From positions 1 to 64,000 of the forward strand of contig CAVQSI010000002.1 of the NCBI GenBank assembly GCA_963715825.1: DNA of 64,000 nucleotides, read 5' to 3'. The translations under genes and the position numbers were made by a program. A model generated the notes under the pieces. It saw only the letters and a program-made list of their open reading frames with translations, did no database searches and was not told the origin of the DNA. Every line of letters begins with the position of its first letter. The stretch's first letter is position 1. Positions 26,169-34,909 of the stretch are shown here, in pieces. The DNA is from Sva-07 sp963715825 (GTDB lineage: Bacteria; Actinomycetota; Acidimicrobiia; Acidimicrobiales; Ilumatobacteraceae).

Positions 26169-26780
26169 GTGAGTTCCCGCCCGCCCTACATCGCGTTCGA
26201 AGGCGCTGAAGGGTGCGGCAAGTCGACCCAGGCGACACGGCTGGCGAACTCGATCGGCGCCGTGCTGACCCGCGAGACCGGTGGCACCGACATCGGCGCC
26301 AGGCTCAGGGCACTACTCCACGACACCAGCGTCCACAACCTGCATCCCCGGGCCGAGGCCCTGATCACCGCGGCGGATCGCGCCCAGCACATCACCGAGA
26401 TCGTGCTCCCCGCCCTCGACGCAGGACGACCGGTCGTGAGCGATCGGTCGGTGTACTCCTCGCTGGCCTATCAGGGCTACGGACGCGAACTCGACATCGA
26501 CGAGATCCGCCACCTCAACGCGTGGGGCACCGGCGGGGTGTGGCCGAGCGTCGTGGTGTTCCTCGACACCCCCGACGACGTGATCGCCGAGCGGATGAGC
26601 CGTCGGGACCTCGATCGGTTCGAGGCCGCCGGCGAAGCATTCCACGCTCGCGTGCTGGCGGGCTTCCGGACGATGGCTGCGGCCGACCCAGCGCGCTGGA
26701 TCACCGTGCAGGCGGTCGGCTCGGTCGAACGAGTCGCCGACGACATCCGCCAGGCACTCGACGAGCGAGGCGCGCTGTGA
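26169..26780 (+). CDS. tmk: Thymidylate kinase
   Basis: A 203-residue enzyme that phosphorylates dTMP to dTDP. The P-loop is FEGAEGCGKSTQATRLA, the DR-x motif is VVSDRSVYSSLAYQGYGREL, and the lid region is ERMSRRDLDRFEAAGEAFHA. GTG 26169 gives the normal N-terminus (SSRPPYIAFEG); there is no strong ribosome site. Its stop overlaps the holB start by GTGA, a common tmk-holB pairing. Confidence 0.95.
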   Translation: MSSRPPYIAFEGAEGCGKSTQATRLANSIGAVLTRETGGTDIGARLRALLHDTSVHNLHPRAEALITAADRAQHITEIVLPALDAGRPVVSDRSVYSSLAYQGYGRELDIDEIRHLNAWGTGGVWPSVVVFLDTPDDVIAERMSRRDLDRFEAAGEAFHARVLAGFRTMAAADPARWITVQAVGSVERVADDIRQALDERGAL

Positions 26781-27880
26781 GCTCGTCGGCCGAGCCGTCC
26801 ACCGAAACCATGCCCGGCCCGATCTGGGATGGCGTGATCGGCCAGACCGACGCCGTCCGCCACCTGCGTGCCGCGGCCGATCGCGGCGCGGTGCACGCCT
26901 ATCTGTTCGCCGGACCGGCGGGGTCGACGAAGCTGCAGGCGGCTCGCGCCTTCGCCGCCCGGCTGATGACCAGGGCCGAGGACGCCGATCAGCGCGACGC
27001 CGCGCTGATCCTGCGCGGCGAGCACCCCGACGTGCGCGAGGTCCGCCGAACGGGTGCACGGATCGACGCCGACCAGGCGAGGGCGATCATCCACGAGGCC
27101 TCACTCACCCCGTCGGAGGGCGACTCGAAGGTGATGATCCTCGACGAGTTCCACCTGCTCGCGCCCGAGAGCGCCGGGCGGCTGCTGAAGATCGTCGAAG
27201 AACCGCCGGACTCGGTGACGTTCCTGATCCTCGCCGACTTCGTCCCCCACGACCTGATCACGATCTCGTCCCGGTGCGCTCGCATCGACTTCCGCTCGAT
27301 CGGGGCGGACGTGATCGCTGCGCAACTGGTGGTCGAGGGTGTCGCGCCACCTGCCGCCATGGCCGCTGCCCGAGCTGCCCACGGCGACCTCGAACGAGCG
27401 CGCGTCCTCGCCACCGATCCAGCGCTCGCCGAACGCCGCGATGCCTTCGCCGACGCACCACACGAACTCGACGGCACCGGCTCGGTCGCACTGCGCACCG
27501 CCGCCCACCTCCTCGGCCTGATCGACGCCGCATCGGAGCCGCTGGCGGCTCGCCATGCCACCGAGGTCGCCGAGCTCGACGAACGCATCAAGGCCCACGG
27601 CGAACGCGGCAGCGGCAAGAAGCAACTCGACGAACGCCACAAGCGCGAGCTGCGTCGCTACCGCACCGACGAGCTGCGCAGCGGGCTCGCTGCCATGGCG
27701 GCCACCTACCGCGACACCGCCGTCAACCCTGCGACGACCGACGTCGATGCGTGCGCCGATGCGGTTCGTCGCATCCACCGTGCGATGGAGATGCTCGACC
27801 GCAACCCCAACGAGAAGCTGCTCGTCGAGTCGTTGCTCTGGTCGCTCCCCGACGCCCAGGGCGTTGCGCCCACCCGCTGA
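26777..27880 (+). CDS. holB: DNA polymerase III delta-prime subunit
   Basis: A 367-residue clamp-loader subunit. VIGQTDAVRHLRAAADRGAV and HAYLFAGPAGSTKLQAARAF begin the AAA+ domain. The P-loop lacks the GKT and should not hydrolyse ATP, as known for delta-prime. VMILDEFHLLAPESAGRLLK and IVEEPPDSVTFLILADF are the Walker B and sensor strands, and SSRCARIDF keeps the family SRC motif. GTG 26777 overlaps the tmk stop. The Lys/Arg-rich C-terminal part (GERGSGKKQLDERHKRELRR) is typical of actinobacteria. Confidence 0.9.
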   Translation: MSSSAEPSTETMPGPIWDGVIGQTDAVRHLRAAADRGAVHAYLFAGPAGSTKLQAARAFAARLMTRAEDADQRDAALILRGEHPDVREVRRTGARIDADQARAIIHEASLTPSEGDSKVMILDEFHLLAPESAGRLLKIVEEPPDSVTFLILADFVPHDLITISSRCARIDFRSIGADVIAAQLVVEGVAPPAAMAAARAAHGDLERARVLATDPALAERRDAFADAPHELDGTGSVALRTAAHLLGLIDAASEPLAARHATEVAELDERIKAHGERGSGKKQLDERHKRELRRYRTDELRSGLAAMAATYRDTAVNPATTDVDACADAVRRIHRAMEMLDRNPNEKLLVESLLWSLPDAQGVAPTR

Positions 27881-27969
27881 ACGATCCCCGAGCCACCCGG
27901 CACGCCGCCGACCCGTCGTCTATTCCCGTCGCGGCTGATCTTTTTGTCACGCGGGCACGGCCCGTGGTA

Positions 27970-27980
27970 CGCGACGAGCG
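27970..27980 (+). promoter_or_regulatory. Possible ClgR box upstream of clpC
   Basis: CGC-GACGA-GCG, matching the CGC-N5-GCG core known for the actinobacterial regulator ClgR, lies about 50 bases before the clpC start. The core is short and can occur by chance in DNA this rich in G and C. Confidence 0.25.
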
Positions 27981-28027
27981 CCGGTAGGGTTGCTGCACGG
28001 AATCCCACTTCGTGGAAAGGGCACTCC

Positions 28028-30631
28028 ATGTTCGAACGCTTCACTGACCGGGCTCGTCGAGTCGTCGTGCTCGCGCAAGAGGAGGCACGCCTCCTCAACC
28101 ACAGCTACATCGGCACCGAGCACATCCTGCTCGGGCTGATTCACGAGGGAGAAGGTGTCGCCGCGAAAGCGCTCGAGAGCCTTGGCATCTCCCTCGAAGC
28201 GGTGCGCAGCCAGGTCGAAGAGATCATCGGCCAGGGCGGCTCGTCGCCGTCGGGCCACATCCCCTTCACGCCCCGCGCGAAGAAGGTGCTCGAACTCTCC
28301 CTGCGTGAAGCGCTCCAGCTCGGCCACAACTACATCGGCACCGAGCACATCCTGCTCGGTCTCATCCGTGAGGGCGAGGGCGTGGCCGCTCAGGTGCTCG
28401 TCAAGCTCGGCGCCGATCTGTCGCGTGTGCGCCAGCAGGTCATCCAACTCCTCTCCGGCTACCAGGGCCCGTCGGGCTCCACCGGTGGCGGACGCAGCGA
28501 GCAGGCACCGGCCGGTGCCGGCGTCGGTGCCAGCAAGGGCGGCGACGACGAGAAGGGCGGCAACAGCCAGATTCTCGACCAGTTCGGCCGCAACCTCACC
28601 CAGGCCGCACGCGAAGGCCAGCTCGACCCGGTGATCGGTCGCAGCAAAGAGCTCGAGCGGGTCATGCAGATCCTGTCGCGTCGCACCAAGAACAACCCGG
28701 TGCTCATCGGCGAGCCCGGCGTCGGCAAGACCGCGATCGTCGAGGGCCTCGCTCAGAAGATCGTCAACAACGACGTGCCCGACACGCTCACCGACAAGCA
28801 GCTGTACACGCTCGACCTCGGCGCACTCGTCGCCGGCTCGCGCTACCGCGGTGACTTCGAGGAGCGCCTCAAGAAGGTGCTCAAGGAGATCAAGACCCGC
28901 GGCGACATCCTGCTGTTCATCGACGAGATCCACACCCTCGTCGGTGCCGGCGCTGCCGAAGGCGCCATCGATGCCGCATCGATCCTCAAGCCGATGCTCG
29001 CCCGTGGCGAACTCCAGACCATCGGCGCCACCACGACCGACGAGTACCGCAAGCACGTCGAGAAGGACGCCGCACTCGAGCGTCGCTTCCAGCCGGTCAA
29101 GGTCGACGAGCCGACGCTTGCGCACACCATCGAGATCCTCAAGGGCATCCGCGACCAGTACGAGGCGCACCACCGGGTCACGATCACCGACCAAGCCCTC
29201 GTGGCCGCCGCCAACCTGGCAGACCGCTACATCTCCGACCGTCACCTGCCCGACAAGGCCATCGACCTCATCGACGAGGCCGGCTCTCGCCTGCGCATCA
29301 AGCGCATGGCCACGCCGCCGGACCTGCGCGAGATCGAGACGAAGCTCAACGACGTCCAGGAAGCAAAGAAGCGCGCCGTCGAAGACCAGCAGTTCGAAGA
29401 AGCCGGCCGCTTGCGCGACCAGGAGAAGACCCTCCTCGAGGAGAAGGCCCAGAAGGAGTCCGAGGTCAAGGCCGAGGGCGTCGATCTGTTCGACGAGGTC
29501 GACGAAGAGGCCGTTGCCGAAGTGCTGTCGCTGTGGACCGGCATCCCGGTGTACAAGCTCACCGAGGAGGAGACCGAGCGTCTGCTCAAGATGGAGGAGA
29601 ACCTCCACAAGCGCATCATCGGCCAGGAGCAGGCCGTGTCGGCCGTGTCGCAGTCGATCCGGCGCACCCGCGCGGGCCTGAAGGACCCCAAGCGTCCGTC
29701 GGGTTCGTTCATCTTCCTCGGTCCCACCGGCGTCGGCAAGACCGAACTCGCCAAGACCCTCACCGAGTTCCTGTTCGGTGACGACTCGGCGCTGATCACG
29801 CTCGACATGTCCGAGTACATGGAGAAGCACACCGTCAGCCGCCTCGTCGGATCGCCCCCCGGCTATGTCGGCTACGAAGAGGGCGGACAGCTCACCGAGG
29901 CCGTGCGCCGCAAGCCGTTCTCCGTCGTGCTCTTCGACGAGATCGAAAAGGCGCACCCCGACGTGTTCAACACGTTGCTGCAGATCCTCGAGGAAGGTCG
30001 CCTGACCGACAGCCAGGGCCGCTCGGTCGACTTCCGCAACACCGTGCTGATCATGACCTCGAACCTGGGTACCCAGGACCTGCGCAAGGCCAACGTCGGC
30101 TTCACCAGCGACGACACGGCCATGAGCTACGAGCGCATGAAGGAAAAGGTCAACGAGTCGCTGAAGAACCACTTCCGACCCGAGTTCCTCAACCGCATCG
30201 ACGAAGTCATCGTGTTCCACGAACTGACTCGCGACGAGGTCCTGCAGACCGTCGACCTGCTCACGCAACGTCTCGTCGGCCAGCTCGAGGGTCAGGGTCT
30301 CGGCATCGAGATCAAGGCCGAGGCCAAGGAATTGCTCGCCGAACTCGGCTACGACCCGCAGCTCGGGGCGCGGCCCATGCGTCGGGCCATCCAGCGCCAC
30401 ATCGAAGACGCGCTGTCCGAGAAGATCCTGTACAAGGAGTTCTCGGCCGGTGAGATCATCGTGGTCGATGCCGAGGACGATCCGGAGAACGAGGGCAAGA
30501 AGCGCTTCACCTTCACCGCGGTCGAAGGCTTCGTGCCACCGGCGTCGGTCGAACTGGCCACCACGGCCACCGAGAAGCCGATCCCACCGGCCAGCGGTGA
30601 CGGTGAGCTGCCTCCGCCCGAGCTGACCTGA
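28028..30631 (+). CDS. clpC: ATP-dependent Clp protease ATP-binding subunit ClpC
   Basis: An 867-residue AAA+ unfoldase that feeds proteins to ClpP. Two N-domain repeats (ARLLNHSYIGTEHILLGLIH and ALQLGHNYIGTEHILLGLIR) are followed by NBD1 with Walker A GEPGVGKTA and Walker B ILLFIDEIHTLVGAG. The UVR-type middle segment (EDQQFEEAGRLRDQEKTLLE) and NBD2 with GPTGVGKTE complete it. ATG 28028 lies behind GAAAGGG. The C-terminal tail is Pro/Ala-rich. In actinobacteria ClpC is essential and stress-controlled. Confidence 0.97.
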   Translation: MFERFTDRARRVVVLAQEEARLLNHSYIGTEHILLGLIHEGEGVAAKALESLGISLEAVRSQVEEIIGQGGSSPSGHIPFTPRAKKVLELSLREALQLGHNYIGTEHILLGLIREGEGVAAQVLVKLGADLSRVRQQVIQLLSGYQGPSGSTGGGRSEQAPAGAGVGASKGGDDEKGGNSQILDQFGRNLTQAAREGQLDPVIGRSKELERVMQILSRRTKNNPVLIGEPGVGKTAIVEGLAQKIVNNDVPDTLTDKQLYTLDLGALVAGSRYRGDFEERLKKVLKEIKTRGDILLFIDEIHTLVGAGAAEGAIDAASILKPMLARGELQTIGATTTDEYRKHVEKDAALERRFQPVKVDEPTLAHTIEILKGIRDQYEAHHRVTITDQALVAAANLADRYISDRHLPDKAIDLIDEAGSRLRIKRMATPPDLREIETKLNDVQEAKKRAVEDQQFEEAGRLRDQEKTLLEEKAQKESEVKAEGVDLFDEVDEEAVAEVLSLWTGIPVYKLTEEETERLLKMEENLHKRIIGQEQAVSAVSQSIRRTRAGLKDPKRPSGSFIFLGPTGVGKTELAKTLTEFLFGDDSALITLDMSEYMEKHTVSRLVGSPPGYVGYEEGGQLTEAVRRKPFSVVLFDEIEKAHPDVFNTLLQILEEGRLTDSQGRSVDFRNTVLIMTSNLGTQDLRKANVGFTSDDTAMSYERMKEKVNESLKNHFRPEFLNRIDEVIVFHELTRDEVLQTVDLLTQRLVGQLEGQGLGIEIKAEAKELLAELGYDPQLGARPMRRAIQRHIEDALSEKILYKEFSAGEIIVVDAEDDPENEGKKRFTFTAVEGFVPPASVELATTATEKPIPPASGDGELPPPELT

Positions 30632-30704
30632 TCCCTTGGTCTCCTCCAACGTCGGCCGCACCCGGTCCTGAACTCGCTGTCGGCCGTCGGCCATACTCGT
30701 CACC

Positions 30705-31496
30705 GTGATCCGTCGCGTCCTGGCTCTGTGCGTCTGTGCGCTTGCGCTCGTCGGGTGCCGTGTCGAGCTCAACGTCGACGTGCTGGTCGAACCTGACGGC
30801 ACGGGCACGATCACGTTCGTCGCCACCGTTGATGCCGAGGTGGTCGCTGCGGTGCCGACGCTGGCCGACGAACTCGCCACCGACGACATCGTGGCGGCCG
30901 GCTGGACGATCGACGGGCCCACGCCGCTTCCGGACGGCGGCCTGACGATCACCTTGAGCCACGACTTCGCCTCGGACGTCGAGGCAACCAACCTGCTCAA
31001 CAGTATCGGCCCGCCGTTCAATCAGATGTCGGTGACTCGCAACACCAACGGCGACGACACGACGACCCGGCTGGGCGGACTCCTCGGGCTGCCGGACGGC
31101 TTCGAGAGTTTCGCCGACGAGGATCTGGTCGCCGCCGTCGGGTCGGTGCCGTTCGCCGAGCAGATCGCAGCGAGCGGCGCCACGCCGGAGTCGGCGATCA
31201 GCGCTGCGCTTCGCGCCGTGCTGCCCGGACAGATCGAGAGTGACGAGACCAACGCGACGCGGCTGGGTGACGACCAACTCGAGTGGATCGTGCCGACGGA
31301 CGGCACGATCGTCGAGGCGCGCGCCTCGTCGGTGCAGTCGCCGGGCGACGACCGTTGGTGGGCGCGACCGCTGTCGATTCTCGCGTTCGTGGCGCTGATC
31401 GCCTGGGTGGCGTTCATGACGCTGTTCATCGGGTACGTGATCTGGGCGCGCTGGCAACGCACTCGCCGTCGCCCGCGCCCCCGGCCGACGCGCTGA
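30705..31496 (+). CDS. LppM-like lipoprotein with a C-terminal membrane helix
   Basis: A 263-residue exported lipoprotein. The signal RRVLALCVCALALVGC ends in a lipobox Cys, followed by RVELNVDVLVEPDGTGTITF, the start of an LppM-type beta-rich domain. Near the C-terminus one membrane helix (LSILAFVALIAWVAFMTLF) precedes a short Arg-rich cytoplasmic tail. Function is unknown; mycobacterial LppM affects lipid-rich envelope and host trafficking. GTG 30705 is the start. Confidence 0.8.
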   Translation: MIRRVLALCVCALALVGCRVELNVDVLVEPDGTGTITFVATVDAEVVAAVPTLADELATDDIVAAGWTIDGPTPLPDGGLTITLSHDFASDVEATNLLNSIGPPFNQMSVTRNTNGDDTTTRLGGLLGLPDGFESFADEDLVAAVGSVPFAEQIAASGATPESAISAALRAVLPGQIESDETNATRLGDDQLEWIVPTDGTIVEARASSVQSPGDDRWWARPLSILAFVALIAWVAFMTLFIGYVIWARWQRTRRRPRPRPTR

Positions 31497-31520
31497 CGTG
31501 CCCATGTGGCAGCCTGGGGC

Positions 31521-32231
31521 ATGCCCCACGCGCCGAGCCGAGTCGACTTCCATTTCGATGTGATGTGTCCGTTCGCCTATCAGACGGCGCAATGGATTCG
31601 AGAGGTGCGCCGCCAGAACGGCCTCGAGATCGACTGGAAGTTCTTCAGCCTCGAAGAGATCAACCGGGTCGAGGGCAAGAAGCACCCGTGGGAACGCGAG
31701 TGGTCCTATGGCTGGTCGATGATGCGGGTGGGCGCGCTGCTGCGTCGATCGAGCATGGACGACCTCGACCGCTGGTACGAACGCGCCGGACGGGCGCTGC
31801 ATGAAGAGGGGCACCGTCCGCACGACCCCGACGTGGCGCGCCACCTGCTCGACGAGATCGGGCTCGACCCCGGCGTCGTCGACGAGGCAATCGCCGACCC
31901 GACGACCCACGACGAGGTGCGAGCGGAACACGACCGGGTCGTCGCCGCCGGCGGCTACGGGGTGCCGACGCTGTTCTTCCCCGAGTTCGTGGCGCCGAAC
32001 GGCGAGCCCGAGTGCCTGTTCGGCCCCGTGGTGCTCGACCCGCCGAGCGGTGATGCCGCGCTGCGCCTCTGGGACGCCACCACCGCCTGGCTCGAGTTCC
32101 CCTACCTGTTCGAGCTGCAGCGTCCGAAGAACCGCCACCACGGCGAGATCATCGCCGACCGGTTGCGCCCCTATCTCGACGCCCGCGACTGGGTCAGCAT
32201 CAACCGCGGCAAGGTCGTTTCGTTCGACTGA
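31521..32231 (+). CDS. DsbA-fold oxidoreductase-like protein
   Basis: A 236-residue cytoplasmic protein of the DSBA/FrnE group. VDFHFDVMCPFAYQTAQWIR carries a single Cys at the active-site position in place of the C-x-x-C of DsbA. The cis-Pro loop YGVPTLFFPEF is intact and the helical insert is normal. One-Cys members often act as thiol-dependent isomerases or reductases that use a small thiol. No signal peptide is seen. ATG 31521 is preferred to an upstream start because the strand motif follows at once. Confidence 0.8.
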   Translation: MPHAPSRVDFHFDVMCPFAYQTAQWIREVRRQNGLEIDWKFFSLEEINRVEGKKHPWEREWSYGWSMMRVGALLRRSSMDDLDRWYERAGRALHEEGHRPHDPDVARHLLDEIGLDPGVVDEAIADPTTHDEVRAEHDRVVAAGGYGVPTLFFPEFVAPNGEPECLFGPVVLDPPSGDAALRLWDATTAWLEFPYLFELQRPKNRHHGEIIADRLRPYLDARDWVSINRGKVVSFD

Positions 32232-32289
32232 CCACGTCGACGGGCCGCCGTCATCCAACTCTGTGACAGGCCTTCGTCATGATGTCCCC

Positions 32290-33681
32290 ATGGCATCGAG
32301 TCGAGCGAAGTTGGTCCACGTCTGCAGCGAGTGCGGCACCTCCCATCCGAAGTGGTCCGGGCGGTGCTCGGGCTGCGGCGACTGGAACACGCTGGTCGAA
32401 GACGTCGAGGTGTCGGGCGCCGTCGATGCACCCGTGGCCGCATCGTCCCGGCCGGGTCCCACCCGGATCGGCGAGGTCGGCACCGAACACGGCGATCCGG
32501 TCACCACCAGCATCGGTGAACTCGACCGGGTGCTCGGTGGCGGCCTCGTCGCCGGTTCGGTCACGCTGCTCGGCGGCGAGCCCGGGATCGGCAAGAGCAC
32601 GCTGTTGCTGCAGCTCCTCGCCGGGTGGAGCGGCCCGACGCTGTACGTCACCGCCGAGGAGAGCGCCCAACAGGTGAAACGTCGCGCCGAGCGTCTCGGC
32701 GCCACCCGCGACGATCTGTGGCTCCACGCCGAGACCTCGCTGCCGCACATCCTCGACGCGATCGAACGCATCCGGCCGGAGCTGGTGGTGATCGACTCGA
32801 TCCAGACCGTGTCCGACCCCGGCCTCGGTTCGCTGCCGGGCAGCGTCGGCCAGGTCCGTGGCTGCGCCCAACGCCTGGTCAACGAGGCCAAGGAGCGCGA
32901 CGTGTCGATCGTGCTCGTCGGCCACGTCACCAAAGAGGGTGGCCTCGCCGGGCCGCGCGTGCTCGAACACGTCGTCGACACCGTGCTCCAGTTCGAGGGC
33001 GATCGTCACCACGCGCTGCGGCTGTTGCGGGCGTCGAAGCATCGGTTCGGGCCGACGAACGAGCTGGGGCTCTTCGAGATGGCGACTGCCGGCCTGATCG
33101 CGGTGCCCGACGCGTCGTCGCTGTTCCTCGCCGACCGACGCACCGGCGTCCCCGGCTCGGCGGTCGTACCCACCATGGAGGGTCAGCGCCCGATCGTCGT
33201 CGAGGTGCAGGCACTCGCCAACCCCGGGGTGCCCGGGGTGCCACCGCGCCGCAGCGCCCTCGGTCTCGACGGTGCCCGGTTGTCGATGCTGATGGCGGTG
33301 CTGGGGCGCCGCTCTCGCATCGCGGTCGCCGATCAGGACGTCTATGCCTCAACGGCAGGCGGGGTGAAGCTCAGCGAACCGGGCCTCGATCTCGGTGTCT
33401 GCCTCGCCGTGGTGAGCGCGATCCGCGATCAGCCGCTTCCGGCGGATCTCGCGGTGTTCGGCGAGGTCGGCCTCGGCGGCGAACTCCGCCAAGTCGGCCA
33501 GGCCCAGCGACGCTTCACCGAGGCGGCCCGACTCGGACTTCGCCGGGTGGTCGCGCCGTCGAACTCACCCGACTGCGACGCCGACATCGAACTGATCCGG
33601 GCGGCGACGCTCTCCGAGGCGGTCGCCGCCGCCGGGCTGGGCACCCATTCCGCCCCCAGCGGACTGCGACCGGTGGGGTGA
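32290..33681 (+). CDS. radA: DNA repair protein RadA
   Basis: A 463-residue RecA-like helicase that helps branch migration. A four-Cys zinc finger (CSECGTSHPKWSGRCSGCGDW) leads into Walker A GEPGIGKSTLLLQ and Walker B ELVVIDSIQTV. The RadA signature KNRFG reads KHRFG here (ASKHRFGPTNE). A Lon-like C-terminal domain (GVKLSEPGLDLGVCLAVVSA, VFGEVGLGGELRQV) completes it. It is followed 50 bases later by disA, the usual partner. Confidence 0.95.
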   Translation: MASSRAKLVHVCSECGTSHPKWSGRCSGCGDWNTLVEDVEVSGAVDAPVAASSRPGPTRIGEVGTEHGDPVTTSIGELDRVLGGGLVAGSVTLLGGEPGIGKSTLLLQLLAGWSGPTLYVTAEESAQQVKRRAERLGATRDDLWLHAETSLPHILDAIERIRPELVVIDSIQTVSDPGLGSLPGSVGQVRGCAQRLVNEAKERDVSIVLVGHVTKEGGLAGPRVLEHVVDTVLQFEGDRHHALRLLRASKHRFGPTNELGLFEMATAGLIAVPDASSLFLADRRTGVPGSAVVPTMEGQRPIVVEVQALANPGVPGVPPRRSALGLDGARLSMLMAVLGRRSRIAVADQDVYASTAGGVKLSEPGLDLGVCLAVVSAIRDQPLPADLAVFGEVGLGGELRQVGQAQRRFTEAARLGLRRVVAPSNSPDCDADIELIRAATLSEAVAAAGLGTHSAPSGLRPVG

Positions 33682-33731
33682 GTCACGGATCTCCCGAGAG
33701 GGTTCCCCCATCGCTCATCTAGGATCAGGTC

Positions 33732-34808
33732 ATGCATTCCCGGCACGGTGGCGTCAACGAGGCGATGCGTGACGCGCTCGCTCGTGTCTCGCCGGGCACG
33801 CCGCTGCGTGACGGCATCGATCGCGTCGTCCGATCGAAGGCCGGCGCCCTGCTGGTGCTCAGCGACGATGCCGACGTGCTGTCGATCTGCTCGGGCGGCT
33901 TCCTCGTCGACGCGCCATACAGCCCGCAACGGCTGTCGGAGCTGGCCAAGATGGACGGCGCGATCATCTTGTCCACCGACGGCGGCCGCATCGCACGTGC
34001 GAACGTGCACCTCGTGCCCGACCCGTCGGTGCCCACCAGCGAGACCGGCACCCGACACCGCACCGCCGAGCGGGTGGCGCGTTCGCTCGACGTACCGGTG
34101 GTGTCGGCGAGCGAAGAGATGGGCGTCATCAACGTCTACGCCGGTGGCAACAAGCGTCAGTTGCACGAGGTCGGCCATCTGCTCGACCGGGCCAACCAGG
34201 CGCTGCAGACGCTCGAGCGCTACAAGGTGCGCCTCGACGACGCGATCACCAACCTGACCGCGGTCGAAGTAGAAGACGTGGTCACCCTGCGTGACGTCGT
34301 TGCCGTCATCCAGCGCGGCGAAATGGTGCATCGCATCGCCGATGAGATCGAGACGATGATCATCGAACTCGGCGTCGACGCTCGGCTGCTGCGGCTGCAG
34401 CTCGACGAGCTGTACGGCGAGATCGACGACGAACTCGACCTGGTCGTCGCCGACTATCTTCCCGCCGGCCGCACGGTCGCCGACACGCTCGACGCGATGT
34501 CGCATCTGTCCGACGACGAGGTGTCGAACCTGCGTCTCACCGCCGACGCGCTGTCACCGGGCCGCGACTCGACCGACCTCGCCCAAGAGGTCGCACCCAA
34601 GGGCATGCGTCTGTTGCATCGGGTCAGCCGACTGCCGTCGTCGACGGCGATTGCGGTGGCCGACCACTTCGGTGGCCTCGCCAAGCTCCAGCGCGCCACG
34701 GTCGACGACCTCGTCACGGTCGACGGCGTCAACGAGGCAACCGCCCGCGCCATTCGCGACACGCTCAGCCGCGTGACCGAGTCGACCATCCTCGACCAGT
34801 ACAGCTGA
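33732..34808 (+). CDS. disA: Diadenylate cyclase DisA, DNA integrity scanning
   Basis: A 358-residue octameric enzyme that makes c-di-AMP from ATP and halts on branched DNA. The catalytic DGA motif is at residues 75-77 (KMDGAIILSTDGGRI) and the RHR motif at 108-110 (GTRHRTAERVA). A linker helical domain is followed by a C-terminal helix-hairpin-helix (LAKLQRATVDDLVTVDGVNE). All catalytic residues are present, so the organism very likely uses c-di-AMP. Confidence 0.96.
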   Translation: MHSRHGGVNEAMRDALARVSPGTPLRDGIDRVVRSKAGALLVLSDDADVLSICSGGFLVDAPYSPQRLSELAKMDGAIILSTDGGRIARANVHLVPDPSVPTSETGTRHRTAERVARSLDVPVVSASEEMGVINVYAGGNKRQLHEVGHLLDRANQALQTLERYKVRLDDAITNLTAVEVEDVVTLRDVVAVIQRGEMVHRIADEIETMIIELGVDARLLRLQLDELYGEIDDELDLVVADYLPAGRTVADTLDAMSHLSDDEVSNLRLTADALSPGRDSTDLAQEVAPKGMRLLHRVSRLPSSTAIAVADHFGGLAKLQRATVDDLVTVDGVNEATARAIRDTLSRVTESTILDQYS

Positions 34809-34835
34809 GCGAGGACCGGGGACGCACCCGCCGAA

Positions 34836-34878
34836 GCGATGAGTTTCCGCGCGGACGGGTCGCGCGAAGACTCATCGC
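34836..34878. repeat. Intergenic palindrome, type A, copy 3
   Basis: Differs from the copies after topA by one base in the loop (GACGGGT for GACAGGT). It lies between the disA end and the end of the convergent thiolase gene. Confidence 0.85.
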
Positions 34879-34909
34879 TGCCGAATCGACAGCAACGGGC
34901 GGGGCGCGG

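Noticed and set aside
27947..31021. A 1024-codon open frame on the minus strand
   Set aside because: It is antisense to clpC and the next gene, has biased composition and no recognisable domain; it follows from third-position G/C in the real gene.
30705..34808. Selenoprotein genes in the window
   Set aside because: No conserved gene here is interrupted by an in-frame TGA; the broken genes are broken by single-base insertions.
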